The notes: generated by a model from the sequence alone, not told the origin. A stretch of DNA of 64,000 nt from Haliscomenobacter sp. (GCA_016713275.1 JADJPL010000011.1:172892-236891), one strand, 5' to 3'; positions 9,701 through 17,668 are shown, counted from the first letter of the stretch. Made by a program: numbers and translations.

Positions 9701-9779
9701 GGGCCTGCAAAGGCGCCGAGGCGGAAAAAATCGGAAACAAAATGGCAACATACCATCCAAGAGGGTACCATGTACGCAT
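6768..9779 (-). CDS. GH3 beta-N-acetylglucosaminidase fused to a class C beta-lactamase-like serine hydrolase
   Basis: A 1003-aa secreted two-domain enzyme. A signal peptide (residues 1-26, ending ASAPLQAQ) leads into a glycoside hydrolase family 3 domain with the NagZ-type histidine/aspartate loop KHFPGHGDTDVDSHYDLP (about 218-235). A middle GH3_C-like segment follows. The C-terminal domain (about residues 590-1000) is a penicillin-binding/beta-lactamase fold with the SxxK motif in LASVTKIAAT, a YSDLGF (YxN-like) motif and a GHIGFTG KTG-box equivalent. Known fusions of this kind in Bacteroidota probably act on peptidoglycan or chitin fragments; that role is inferred. ATG 9779 was chosen because it starts the signal peptide. 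Confidence 0.9.
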   Translation of the reverse strand: MRTWYPLGWYVAILFPIFSASAPLQAQHRFALLPSGDAKEQYWVDSVFNSLSEDQRIGQLFMIRAHSDKGPDHVALVESLIRDYQVGSLCFFQGTPEKQVELINQYQHLSKLPLMVAIDGEWGLGMRMKESTISFPRQLMLGAIQNNDLIYRMGREIGRQMRRAGVQVNFAPVADINNNAANPVIHTRSFGEDRYNVAIKSYMYMKGMQDVDVMACAKHFPGHGDTDVDSHYDLPVINHDRYRLDSIELYPFRALSDYGIGSMMVAHLQVPALDDRENRPTTLSRNTVTNLLRRELGFKGLIFTDALEMKGVTKHHASGVVEAEALLAGNDVLCLPEDLAAALREIKAYMSDSRLDREQVMESVRRVLRAKYRLGLNQWTDVPVPNVRKELNSPEAEVLRRELIRNALTLVRNKDQLIPFRRIDTLNMASLSIGASSETPFQKRLASYGKMVHLQTGKDISPERQAELLNQLGRQEAVIVGLHSMTASAAQNFGLSASSLAFLHALNQRTRVVVVAFGSPYALKNLDDFEWVLQAYEEDPVVQDLSAQALFGAFALTGRLPVTASPKSRYNTGVETPSLNRMGYTIPEEVGLNSDTLARIARIANQAIEGGATPGCVVLVARKGQIVYHEAFGDHTYLIKHPVQPDDVYDLASVTKIAATTLSLMRLHDEGKLDIYKPLSEYLPELQNTNKQKAVIADIMAHRARFKEWLPFFEKTMAPVEPKKLAPSPDFYHAVAEDAFTVPVTEKLFLRQDFMDSIWNMVYNSELLEGSGYKYSDLGFFLFSRLVKSLSGKPLDQYVQYQFYCPLGLQTTTFNPLQSIPLDRIPPTEEDNYFRKQRIQGYVHDMGAAMLGGVSGHAGLFSNAGDLAVLMQMLLQNGAYGGDRFFDPNTVKKFLTRHPQSNRRALGFDMLPIGSKYPPNVSSRVSERTFGHIGFTGVCAWADPEEELVFIFLANRTFPSMRNYRLNKLAIRNRMQNAVYDALFNRPEPFYLTRLEQPVFTID

Positions 9780-9910
9780 AGGTCGTCCTTGTTTAATGCC
9801 CGATAATGGAGAATACCGGCTTACCGTTGGGAAAAATAACAAACATTCTCTTTCTTACCTGAACTTTTTTCAAAATCCGAAAATACGTTACCATCTAAAA
9901 TCCAAGTGCA

Positions 9911-10777
9911 ATGAAAAAAACCGCATTCTTTTTCCTTCTTTTGCTGCCTTTTTTTCTGAATGCGCAGCTCACCCAGGACGAAACCGACGCCATTGGCGTC
10001 GTGAAGCGTTTGTTTGACGGTATGCGGGCCAGCGACAGCAACATGGTCCGTTCCACCTTCCATCCCCGGGCCCAGCTCCAAACCACCCTGATTGGCGCCG
10101 ACGGCAAGCCCCGCCTGGTGGACGCCGACATCAACCGGTTCGTCGCCAGTATTGGCGCCCCCAAAGAGCAGATGTTCGACGAGCGCATCTGGAGTTACGA
10201 CGTCCGTATCGATCAGGGGCTGGCTTCCGTTTGGACGGAGTACACCTTTTACATCGGGAACACCATGAGCCATTGCGGGGTCAATGCCTTCCACCTGTTT
10301 AAGGACGCCGACGGATGGAAGATTATCCAAATCACCGATACCCGGCGCAAAGAAGGCTGCCTGCCGGAGGAACCCGACCGCGCCAAATCCCTCCATGCTT
10401 TGATCGACGGCTGGCACAAAGCTGCTGCGGTTGCAGATGAAGACGCTTTATTCGGCGCCATGGCGCCCGACGGCGTTTATATCGGTACCGATGCCTCTGA
10501 GCGCTGGCTGCGCGATGAACTCAAAGCTTGGGCCAAATCCGCTTTCGAGCGCGAAAGCGCCTGGGCCTTCACCTCCCGCGACCGCCGGATCATGGTCTCC
10601 TCCGATGCCCGCCACGCCTGGTGGGACGAGTTGCTCGATACCTGGATGGGTGTCTGCCGCGCTTCCGGAGTATTGGTTTATGGCTCGGATGGTTGGAAAA
10701 TAAACCATTTCCAGCTTTCCCTCGCCGTTCCCAACGAGAAGATCGAGAAGTTTAAAAAAATGGTGGGGAAGAAATAG
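9911..10777 (+). CDS. Secreted protein with two NTF2-like (SnoaL) domains
   Basis: A 288-aa protein with a signal peptide (MKKTAFFFLLLLPFFLNAQ). The mature part contains two consecutive NTF2-like folds. The first (about 25-145) shows the AVKRLFDGMRASD-like opening helix and the typical ending GWKIIQITDTRR. The second (about 155-285) runs from LIDGWHKAAAVADEDALFGAM to GWKINHFQLSLAVPN. Such domains bind small ligands or act as steroid-isomerase-like enzymes; no specific activity can be assigned. It is divergent from the GH3 gene (131 bp apart). A repeat array starts at the base after its stop codon. Confidence 0.75.
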   Translation: MKKTAFFFLLLLPFFLNAQLTQDETDAIGVVKRLFDGMRASDSNMVRSTFHPRAQLQTTLIGADGKPRLVDADINRFVASIGAPKEQMFDERIWSYDVRIDQGLASVWTEYTFYIGNTMSHCGVNAFHLFKDADGWKIIQITDTRRKEGCLPEEPDRAKSLHALIDGWHKAAAVADEDALFGAMAPDGVYIGTDASERWLRDELKAWAKSAFERESAWAFTSRDRRIMVSSDARHAWWDELLDTWMGVCRASGVLVYGSDGWKINHFQLSLAVPNEKIEKFKKMVGKK

Positions 10778-11131
10778 GCGTAGGGGCGTAAGGCGTAGGG
10801 CGTGTATGGGCGTAGGGACGTATGGGCGTAAGACGTAAGACGTGTATGGGCGTGTATGGACGTATGGGCGTAAGACGTAAGGCGTGTATGGGCGTGTATG
10901 GGCATATGGGCGTAGGAAGGGCGTAGGGTGTAGGACGGTAGGACGTAGAGCGGTATGGGCATATGGGCGTAGGGGCGTAGGGACGTAGGACGTAGGACGT
11001 AGAGCGGTATGGGCATATGGGCGTAGGGGCGTAGGGCGTGTATGGGCATATGGGCGTAGGGACGTAGGACGTAGAGCGGTATGGGCACATGGGCGTAGGG
11101 CAAGCCTACGCCCTACGCCCTACATGCCCTA
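10778..11131. repeat. Intergenic degenerate tandem repeat, array 2
   Basis: About 350 bp of nested repeats built from GGGCGTAG, GGACGTAG and GTATGGGCATAT, with a larger unit of roughly 45 bp visible in the second half (each ending CGTAGAGCG before GTATGGGC). The array starts directly after a TAG stop and closes with an inverted copy (TACGCCCTACGCCCTACATG at about 11106-11125), so its right end can fold into a hairpin. No plausible gene or promoter is seen in it. Confidence 0.85.
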
Positions 11132-11183
11132 AATTTTTCCAATTTCTTTTCTAAATTCACAGGAAAAATAACACCTAACGCGT

Positions 11184-14100
11184 ATGAAAAAATTGGCGCT
11201 TCTTTTATGGCTTTGTGGAGGCCTGGGATTCTTTTTGAACGCTCAGCCCCTCGACATGAACTACTTTAAGGCGATCAAGCCCCGCAGTATTGGTCCTGCC
11301 AGTATGAGCGGCCGCGTGACGGCCATCGACGTCGTTCGGAGTAATCCGGACGTTATTTACATCGGCACCGCTTCCGGGGGCGTATGGCGCTCCACGTCGG
11401 GAGGCATTACCTGGGAGCCCCTGTTCGACGGGCAGCCGGTTATGGCGATTGGATCTATTGCGATCAACCAATCCAATCCCGACGACATCTGGGTAGGCAC
11501 TGGGGAAGGCAACCCGCGCAACTCCCTTAACACCGGGGAGGGGATTTTCCGTTCGCTCGACGGCGGCAAGACCTGGAAGTACATGGGGTTGAAGGAAACC
11601 AAGACGATTCACCGGATTATCATCAACCGGGACAACCCCAACATCGTCCATGTGGCGGCGCTGGGCTCTCCGTTCGGACCCAACCCGGAGCGCGGCGTTT
11701 TCCGCACCAAAGATGGCGGCAAGACCTGGGAAAAAGTACTGTTCACCAACGACCAGTCGGGCTGCGCGGAAATGGTAGTAGACCCGTCCAATCCCAACAA
11801 GCTCATTGCCGGCATGTGGGAACACGGCCGCAAGCCCTGGTTCTTTACCTCCGGCGGCCCCGGGTCGGGGATCTATGTTACCCACGACGGGGGCGATACC
11901 TGGCAGAAACGCACCGAGGCAGACGGCCTGCCTAAAGGGCCGCTGGGCCGCACCGGATTGGCGATCTCTCGCTCCAAACCCAATATCGTGTACGCGCTGG
12001 TGGAAGCAGAGGAAAACGGCCTGTACAAATCGACCGATGGGGGGCAGAAATTCTCGCTGGTGACCAAAGGGGAATCCGTGAGCGACCGGCCGTTCTACTA
12101 CCACGAACTTTACGTAGACCCACAGAACGAAAACCGGATTTTTAACCTCTATTCCAGCCTGTCCAAGAGCGAGGACGGAGGCAAAACCTTCCAGACTTTC
12201 CGCAGCCGCCTGCACGCCGACCACCACGCCTTCTATATTCATCCGGATAATCCCCGGTTCATTGTCGAAGGAAACGACGGAGGGCTGAATATTAGCCGCG
12301 ACGGGGGCGACACCTGGGTTTTTTCGGCTAATCTGCCTCTTGGGCAGTTTTACCACGTCAACTACGACATGTCTATCCCTTACCGCGTTGGGGGCGGGCT
12401 CCAGGACAACGGCTCCTGGGTCGGGCCTAATACCGTTTGGGAAGGCGGCTTCCGCGCTGGCGGCATCCGAAACCACCACTGGAAAAGCATTAGCGGAGGA
12501 GACGGCTTTGACGTGGGCTTCCGGCCGGACAATGGCCGCTACGCTTATGCCATGTCGCAAGGCGGCGCCTTGAGCTATATCGACCTGGAAGCAGGACGCT
12601 CCCAAACGATCCGGCCAACGCACCCCGACAAAAACGTAGAGCTTCGCTTTAACTGGAACGCTGCTTTTGCTCAGGACCCCTTCGTACCTACCGGCATTTA
12701 TTACGGCAGTCAGTTTCTGCATTACAGCAAGGACAACGGACAGACGTGGGAGCTCCTGTCGCCCGACTTGACCACCAACGACACCAGCAAGCAGCGCAAA
12801 GATACCGGCGGCTTGACGATGGATGCCACCAATGCCGAAAACCACACGACCATCCTGGCTATTGCGCCCAGCACGGTGGATGCTAAAGTGATCTGGGTAG
12901 GCACCGACGATGGCAACCTCCAGCTGACCCGCGACGCGGGGAAAACCTGGACCAACCTCGCCAGCCGCCTGCCCGGAGTAAAACCCGGCAGCTGGATTCC
13001 TTATATCGAGCTATCTCAGAAAAACGCGGGGGAAGCTTTCGTGATTGTCAACGATTACCGCCGCAACGATTACCGGCCCATGGCGTTCCACACGACAGAT
13101 TTTGGGACGACGTTCAAGCAGATCGCCGACGAAAAGAAAGTTCAGGGCCACGCTTTGTCGATCGTCCAGGACCCCGAGGCGCCTAACCTGCTGTGGCTGG
13201 GCACCGACTATGGCCTATACGTGACCATCGACGGCGGCGCTACCTGGACCAAGTGGATGAACGGGTATCCTTCCGTACCTACGTACGACATGAAGATCCA
13301 TCCCCGCGATCAGGACCTGATCATTGCCACCTTTGGGCGGTCGCTCTACATTCTCGACGATATCCGGCCTTTCCGGGAGATTGCCAAGTCGGGCGCCAAG
13401 ATTATGGAGCAGCCATTCAAGGTGTTCTCTGCGGGCGACGCCTATCTTGTCCAGGGCCGCATCTCCTCCGGCGAGAACAGCACGGCGGATGCTATGTATT
13501 TCGGTGAGGCCGAGCAGCGGGGCGCGGTGATCTCCGTTTGGAGCAAGCCTTCGGCCGCTCCTCCGATGGGGCGCCCCGGGCAACCGGGAGGCCGTCCGGG
13601 AATGGGGCCCGGCCAACCCGGAGCGCCGCAACCAGCAGCGCCTGGGGCACGCCCTGGGGGCCCTGGCGGCATGCGCCAGGGCGGCGCCATGGCTGGCCGC
13701 GCCGGTGGACCCAATGCCCGCGTGATCGTGTTTGACATGCAGGGCGACACGGTGCGCAGTTTTGAAACGCCGGTAGATTCCGGGCTTACCCGGATCGTAT
13801 GGCCGCTCAATCGCAATGGCGTTCAGCTTCCGCGCAGGGAAACGCCGGGCGGGGCAGGCGGCGGCGGTTTTGCCGCTTTCTTCGCTGGCGGGGGTATCGC
13901 GCCAGCGGTCATGCCCGGTACCTATAAGGTGGTGGTGATCAACGGCCGGTTCCGCGATTCCACGATGGTGACAGTGAAACCCGATCCGATGCTGGACATC
14001 CCGATTGCGGAATACCAGGCCAAGGAAGCAGCGTTTAAAGAGATGGTCAAGGTGATTCAGGCAGCAAACGAGGGCTGGAACCGCTTGCAGGAAGTGCGCA

Positions 14101-14483
14101 ATACCGTGCGCCGGGTAGACGCCGCCATGGGCCTGGCGCCCGACAGCACCAAACAGCAGCTCGCCCGCCTTGGCAAATCGCTCCAGGACAGCGTTGCCGC
14201 TATGGAAAACCTGTATATGATGCCCACCGGATTGAAGGGCATTCAACGCTCTGCCGACAACATCAACGGCATGCTCCAGGGCGCCCTGAGCTACCTCAAC
14301 GCTTCCAACGGAGGCCCCAACCAGGCAGCGCAACGCATGATGGAGCGCGCCCGCGATCGCGTTGCCGGAACGCTGGAGAAAATCAACGCCTTCATGGCAA
14401 AAGATTTTGCCGCTTACCAGCAAAAGGTACAGGCCGCGCAAGCGCCGATGTTTAAAACGATGGAACCGTTGAAGATGAATTAA
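11184..14483 (+). CDS. Large secreted Asp-box (BNR/sortilin-like) beta-propeller protein 1
   Basis: A 1099-aa exported protein (signal peptide ending FFLNAQ). Residues ~25-770 carry many Asp-box turns of the form S/T-x-D-G-G-x-T-W (SLDGGKTW, TKDGGKTW, THDGGDTW, SRDGGDTW, TIDGGATW). These are typical of the WD40/YVTN/VPS10-sortilin type propeller, probably two stacked propellers. A Gly/Pro-rich low-complexity linker (about 790-845, GRPGQPGG-like) precedes an immunoglobulin-like strand region and a C-terminal helical region ending LKMN. There is no type IX sorting domain. Very similar to the protein at 30.6 kb and distantly to that at 54 kb. Function unknown; surface binding or hydrolase roles are guesses. 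Confidence 0.88.
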   Translation: MKKLALLLWLCGGLGFFLNAQPLDMNYFKAIKPRSIGPASMSGRVTAIDVVRSNPDVIYIGTASGGVWRSTSGGITWEPLFDGQPVMAIGSIAINQSNPDDIWVGTGEGNPRNSLNTGEGIFRSLDGGKTWKYMGLKETKTIHRIIINRDNPNIVHVAALGSPFGPNPERGVFRTKDGGKTWEKVLFTNDQSGCAEMVVDPSNPNKLIAGMWEHGRKPWFFTSGGPGSGIYVTHDGGDTWQKRTEADGLPKGPLGRTGLAISRSKPNIVYALVEAEENGLYKSTDGGQKFSLVTKGESVSDRPFYYHELYVDPQNENRIFNLYSSLSKSEDGGKTFQTFRSRLHADHHAFYIHPDNPRFIVEGNDGGLNISRDGGDTWVFSANLPLGQFYHVNYDMSIPYRVGGGLQDNGSWVGPNTVWEGGFRAGGIRNHHWKSISGGDGFDVGFRPDNGRYAYAMSQGGALSYIDLEAGRSQTIRPTHPDKNVELRFNWNAAFAQDPFVPTGIYYGSQFLHYSKDNGQTWELLSPDLTTNDTSKQRKDTGGLTMDATNAENHTTILAIAPSTVDAKVIWVGTDDGNLQLTRDAGKTWTNLASRLPGVKPGSWIPYIELSQKNAGEAFVIVNDYRRNDYRPMAFHTTDFGTTFKQIADEKKVQGHALSIVQDPEAPNLLWLGTDYGLYVTIDGGATWTKWMNGYPSVPTYDMKIHPRDQDLIIATFGRSLYILDDIRPFREIAKSGAKIMEQPFKVFSAGDAYLVQGRISSGENSTADAMYFGEAEQRGAVISVWSKPSAAPPMGRPGQPGGRPGMGPGQPGAPQPAAPGARPGGPGGMRQGGAMAGRAGGPNARVIVFDMQGDTVRSFETPVDSGLTRIVWPLNRNGVQLPRRETPGGAGGGGFAAFFAGGGIAPAVMPGTYKVVVINGRFRDSTMVTVKPDPMLDIPIAEYQAKEAAFKEMVKVIQAANEGWNRLQEVRNTVRRVDAAMGLAPDSTKQQLARLGKSLQDSVAAMENLYMMPTGLKGIQRSADNINGMLQGALSYLNASNGGPNQAAQRMMERARDRVAGTLEKINAFMAKDFAAYQQKVQAAQAPMFKTMEPLKMN

Positions 14484-14510
14484 CCTTGTGAGCGCAAAGC
14501 GCTAAGGGGG

Positions 14511-14549
14511 TAGGGTGCAGGGCTGGCAGGCGCTGCACCCTATTTTTTT
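14511..14549 (+). terminator. Rho-independent terminator after Asp-box protein 1
   Basis: A 10-bp perfect stem, TAGGGTGCAG with CTGCACCCTA, a 12-nt loop and a following T7 run, 28 bp after the stop codon at 14483. The rest of the 14484-14777 gap shows no gene. Confidence 0.85.
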
Positions 14550-14777
14550 GCCCACCCTGGCGCAGCCCGTTGCGGTCCCTGGAAACGTTTGGCGCGGGCC
14601 TTCCTGAAAAACGAACAGGATGGACCGAATACCGGGGGATGGCCGCCAAAAAACGAATAATTGCCCTGCCCCCCTTCCGGTGCGCGTATTTTTGTATCGT
14701 ATTCGGTAAGAAACGGTTTCCAACCAGGTATTCCTTCATTAAATTTCTTAACGCATCCCTTCCAAAATGTTCATTCG

Positions 14778-15521
14778 ATGAGAACCCTTATTAAAATTTC
14801 GATGACCCTGGCCGCTGCTGTTTTGTTTTTCGGGCAAGTTGTTCATGCTCAGGTGGCTACCAGATCTATGGTAATAGACGACGATGACCGCGGCGATCTT
14901 CACGACCGCGGCGACCTTGACAAGCTCGAACAGCAGGCTAGGGTATCCATCAACCTCGAGAAGATCCTTCAATTGTTCGGTCCGAGAGAGGCCGGCGTGA
15001 CCTTTGTTTTTGACGAGATCGAAGAATTCAAGAAAGGCATCCGGGCAGAAGACCCAACCATGAATGGCTTGTACAAAAGCGCGGGCGTAACCAACGGGAT
15101 TCAGGAATTTTCGGTAGCGGCTACCGTTAACTGGAAACTCGACTGGCACGCGGAATTGGGCGGAGGTTCCATCCTGGGTTCCAACGCGGGCGGCGCGCGC
15201 AAACAGACCCTCGCCTTGAACAATATCGGCGCCAAGATCGCTACCATAGGAAAAATCAACCGCCCAACGGACGAAGGCGCCATTGCGCTGAGGAGCCAGG
15301 ATTTCACCATCATCAAACGCGCCGGAAATCAAAGCAATATCGGCGACCAGGATATCAACCAGTTTAAGGTCGCCTGGCGGGTTGGTACGATGGAGCGCCC
15401 TTCCAAAAGCGCAACCCCTTCGATGAACAGCGCCAGCTTGCTGGAGCAGAAGATCGGCTCGGAGACGTTCAAATTCGACGTCGTTTTCACCTTGTCGCAA
15501 GACGATCCCTGGGTTCGTTAA
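14778..15521 (+). CDS. Secreted hypothetical protein
   Basis: A 247-aa protein. ATG 14778 was chosen over the longer frame because it gives a good signal peptide (MRTLIKISMTLAAAVLFFGQVVHAQ). After an acidic Asp-rich stretch (about 33-50) there is a region with regular beta strands (FSVAATVNWKLDWHAELGGG...). A C-terminal segment mentions no cysteines or known catalytic motif. I do not recognise the family. It stands alone downstream of a terminator and converges on the XRE regulator gene. Confidence 0.65.
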   Translation: MRTLIKISMTLAAAVLFFGQVVHAQVATRSMVIDDDDRGDLHDRGDLDKLEQQARVSINLEKILQLFGPREAGVTFVFDEIEEFKKGIRAEDPTMNGLYKSAGVTNGIQEFSVAATVNWKLDWHAELGGGSILGSNAGGARKQTLALNNIGAKIATIGKINRPTDEGAIALRSQDFTIIKRAGNQSNIGDQDINQFKVAWRVGTMERPSKSATPSMNSASLLEQKIGSETFKFDVVFTLSQDDPWVR

Positions 15522-15553
15522 TCCGTCCGTCAGCTTCCAACCGGGGAAACCCC

Positions 15554-15751
15554 TTAGTCTTCTTCAAAAAGAAACAATGCTTCGATTGGTACCGAAAACA
15601 CCCGGGCCAGTTTGTACGCCAGCAGCAGAGAGGGGTTGTACTTGTTCTTTTCCAGGAAGACGATGGTTTCCCGCCGCACCCCTACTTTTTGGGCAAGTTC
15701 ATCCTGGGTGAGGTTGAAGCGCGCCCGGAATTCCTTAATTCGATTCTTCAT
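15554..15751 (-). CDS. XRE-family (Cro/CI-like) transcriptional regulator
   Basis: A 65-aa DNA-binding protein that is almost entirely one helix-turn-helix domain: LTQDELAQKVGVRRETIVFLEKNKYNPSLLLAYKLARVF contains the helix 2/3 pair. Small regulators of this YozG type usually sit next to a small membrane protein, as here. Its ATG (15751) overlaps the 3' end of the upstream membrane gene (stop at 15735-15737) by 17 bp, suggesting translational coupling. It probably represses the promoter at 16155-16185, whose -7 box carries a 7-bp inverted repeat; that link is inferred. Confidence 0.9.
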   Translation of the reverse strand: MKNRIKEFRARFNLTQDELAQKVGVRRETIVFLEKNKYNPSLLLAYKLARVFSVPIEALFLFEED

Positions 15752-16135
15752 GGCCGCCCCGGAATTGAAAATACAACCAGCTGATTGCAAAAGCTACCGC
15801 CATGCCCAATATGCCGGACCCTATCAAAACTTCGGTGTCGTACGCAATCCGGTCTTTGATGAAGAGCAGGAACACCCACCAATAGAGGGAGATGTAGTAC
15901 GACAGCGCCGCCGTTTTGAGCATCACGTTTTTGGAGCGCCCATCTTCCTGGGGCTCTCCGCCTGGCGCTCGACAAGCGCCGGAAGGCAAAGAAAACCCCA
16001 AACGCAATAATGAGCCCGATCACGCCAAATTGGACCCATTCCGAAGGGCTTTTTTTCTTCGGAAGAAAAGAACCAAAAACCGGTGGTCAGTAACACCATC
16101 CCGGCAACGAAGAACGCGAGGATTGTCTTTTTCAT
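15735..16135 (-). CDS. Small membrane protein paired with the XRE regulator (two frameshifts)
   Basis: Three overlapping minus-strand frames each give one piece of what is clearly one ~132-aa protein. Frame 1 from ATG 16135 gives the first membrane helix (MKKTILAFFVAGMVLLTTGF). Frame 2 gives the second (WVQFGVIGLIIAFGVFFAF). Frame 3 gives the third and fourth (LSYYISLYWWVFLLFI and ILGMAVAFAISWLYFQF), ending GGHEESN. The changes are at the A7 run (16050-16056 on the plus strand), where one extra A fits, and near 15960, where one extra or two missing bases fit. Repaired, it is a four-helix integral membrane protein of the kind commonly encoded beside YozG-type regulators. Function unknown. Confidence 0.7.
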
Positions 16136-16147
16136 TTGTTATTTATT

Positions 16148-16185
16148 TCTAACTCAAAGTTAGAAAAATATAACATTGGATGCAA
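16148..16185 (-). promoter_or_regulatory. Promoter and operator for the membrane protein-XRE operon
   Basis: Read on the minus strand: TTG (16183-16185), exactly 20 bp, then TAACTTTG (16155-16162), a full match to the Bacteroidota -33/-7 promoter. The -7 box lies inside the perfect inverted repeat TCTAACT-TTG-AGTTAGA (16148-16164), a good candidate operator for the adjacent XRE repressor. The ATG is 20 bp downstream. Confidence 0.75.
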
Positions 16186-16434
16186 ATCTTTTTTTGCGAC
16201 AGGCCCACTTCGCGGTAGGTTTAACTGCTCTTTTTAAGTCCGCGTCGAAAAATGCCCTCTTTTAAATCCTATTTTAAAAAATGGGATAATGCATTTATGC
16301 TGAATCGGACACTCCAGCCAATTTTGTGCAGCCGCCTTTTACGGGCAACCAACTCAGTATGAACAAATAATCTGTCTCCGTTGGGAGAACACCCTGTACC
16401 TTGTGCAAAATTAAGTACATTTTTTGCCCCAAAA

Positions 16435-16482
16435 TTTGCGTCGTTAAATGACGTCATGTATATTTGTCGTTAAATAACGACA
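16435..16482 (+). promoter_or_regulatory. Promoter with two operators in front of the ArsR operon
   Basis: TTTG (16435-16438), a 20-bp spacer, and TATATTTG (16459-16466) match the Bacteroidota promoter perfectly. An inverted repeat TGTCGTTA-AA-TAACGACA (16465-16482) overlaps the start-site region. A related degenerate site GTCGTTAAATGACGTC (from about 16440) lies in the spacer. The arrangement is as expected for negative autoregulation by the ArsR-type protein encoded 3 bp further on. Confidence 0.8.
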
Positions 16483-16484
16483 CG

Positions 16485-16799
16485 ATGAATTTACGCCGAG
16501 ACGTTTTCCAGGCTATCGCCGACCCCACCCGCCGGGCTATCTTGCTCCTGCTGGCATCCCAATCCATGACGGCCGGCGCCATTGCCGCCTCCTTCGATTC
16601 CGCCCGCTCAACCGTTTCCAAACATATTCACATCCTCGCCGAATGCGATTTGCTGCAGCACGATCAGCAGGGGCGGGAGATTTATTACCGCCTCAACCCC
16701 GAAAAAATGAAAGAAGTGCTGGATTTCGTCGAACCGTTCCGGCAAATGTGGGAGGAGCGCTTCGACAAGCTGGAAAGCATCCTGAAAAAACGCCTTTGA
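16485..16799 (+). CDS. ArsR-family transcriptional repressor
   Basis: A 104-aa winged-helix regulator: FQAIADPTRRAILLLLASQSMTAGAIAASFDSARSTVSKHIHILAECDLL is the classic ArsR/SdpR helix-turn-helix, followed by the wing (QHDQQGREIYYRLNP). No metal-binding cysteines are seen in the recognition helix, so it is closer to the SdpR/YgaV-like group that precedes AHSA1 proteins than to metal sensors. ATG 16485 is preferred over the upstream TTG at 16464, which would lie inside the operator. First gene of a four-gene operon. Confidence 0.92.
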   Translation: MNLRRDVFQAIADPTRRAILLLLASQSMTAGAIAASFDSARSTVSKHIHILAECDLLQHDQQGREIYYRLNPEKMKEVLDFVEPFRQMWEERFDKLESILKKRL

Positions 16800-16801
16800 C
16801 T

Positions 16802-17266
16802 ATGGAACGGAAGACTCAAATTCACACCGAACCCGACAAACAGGACTTGCTCATTACCCGCGATTTTGACCTGCCGGTGGAGCTACTCTTCACTGCCTTT
16901 GTCGAACCGGAAATTGTGGCCCAATGGATGGGGACCAAGGTGCTCAAATTAGCGTGCCAACGGCATGGCGCCTACCTGTTTGAGACCACGGGCCCGGATG
17001 GCAGCATACACCTGTTCAGCGGGGTAATCCACGAGTTTGTCCCAAACCAGAAAATCACGCGAACCTTCGAAATGGAACATACGCCGTTCCCGGTGCAGCT
17101 GGAGTTCCTGGAGTTTGAAAAAACAGGCGATCACAGCAGCCGGCTCCGCATGCACATTGTGTACAAATCGCTGGAATACAAAAATCAGATGCTCCGGCTG
17201 CCCTTTGCGCAGGGCCTCAATTTGGCCCATAACCGGTTGCAGGAAATTGTTCAGAAACGCATATAA
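16802..17266 (+). CDS. SRPBCC (AHSA1/activator of Hsp90-like) domain protein
   Basis: A 154-aa START-like fold protein: ITRDFDLPVELLFTAFVEPEIVAQWMG is the typical N-terminal helix-grip opening, and the C-terminal long helix (QGLNLAHNRLQEIVQKR) completes the fold. Such proteins bind hydrophobic ligands and are very often encoded next to ArsR regulators, as here (2-bp gap). Substrate unknown. The longer open frame starting at 16643 overlaps arsR and is not used. Confidence 0.88.
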   Translation: MERKTQIHTEPDKQDLLITRDFDLPVELLFTAFVEPEIVAQWMGTKVLKLACQRHGAYLFETTGPDGSIHLFSGVIHEFVPNQKITRTFEMEHTPFPVQLEFLEFEKTGDHSSRLRMHIVYKSLEYKNQMLRLPFAQGLNLAHNRLQEIVQKRI

Positions 17267-17272
17267 ACCAAC

Positions 17273-17668
17273 ATGATGAAACGCCGCAAGTTATTCTACT
17301 GGATTGCCACCGTTTGGCTGGCACTGGGCATGCTGTCCACCGGTATCGTGCAACTCCTTCACGTTCCGGAAGAAACCGCGTTGATGAACCGGCTCGGGTA
17401 CCCTCTGTATTTTCTAACGCTTTTGGGCGTTTGGAAAATATTGGGCGTGGTGGCCGTTTTGGTTCCCAAATTTCCTTTGCTGAAAGAATGGGCGTATGCC
17501 GGGTTTTTCTTCGCTATGTCGGGCGCTGTGTATTCCCACCTGGCCGTTAGCGACCCCGCCCAGGATCTTTTCGGGCCTGTTTTGCTGCTGTTGCTGACCG
17601 CCGCATCTTGGTTTTTCAGGCCTTCAGACCGAAAATTTACGCCCCAACCCGATCAAGGAACGCTATGA
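17273..17668 (+). CDS. DoxX-like membrane protein
   Basis: A 131-aa integral membrane protein with four predicted helices: IATVWLALGMLSTGIVQLL, YFLTLLGVWKILGVVAVLV, AYAGFFFAMSGAVYSHL and FGPVLLLLLTAASWFF. The length and the ARSR-AHSA1-DoxX gene order are typical of the DoxX-like family. It sits 6 bp after the AHSA1 gene and its stop overlaps the next start (ATGA). Role unknown; some relatives are linked to redox homeostasis. Confidence 0.85.
   Translation: MMKRRKLFYWIATVWLALGMLSTGIVQLLHVPEETALMNRLGYPLYFLTLLGVWKILGVVAVLVPKFPLLKEWAYAGFFFAMSGAVYSHLAVSDPAQDLFGPVLLLLLTAASWFFRPSDRKFTPQPDQGTL

Noticed and set aside
10678..11103. ORFs of 112-141 aa over repeat array 2 (Pro/Tyr/Thr-rich)
   Set aside because: They are translations of the tandem repeat on the opposite strand and overlap the end of the NTF2-like gene.
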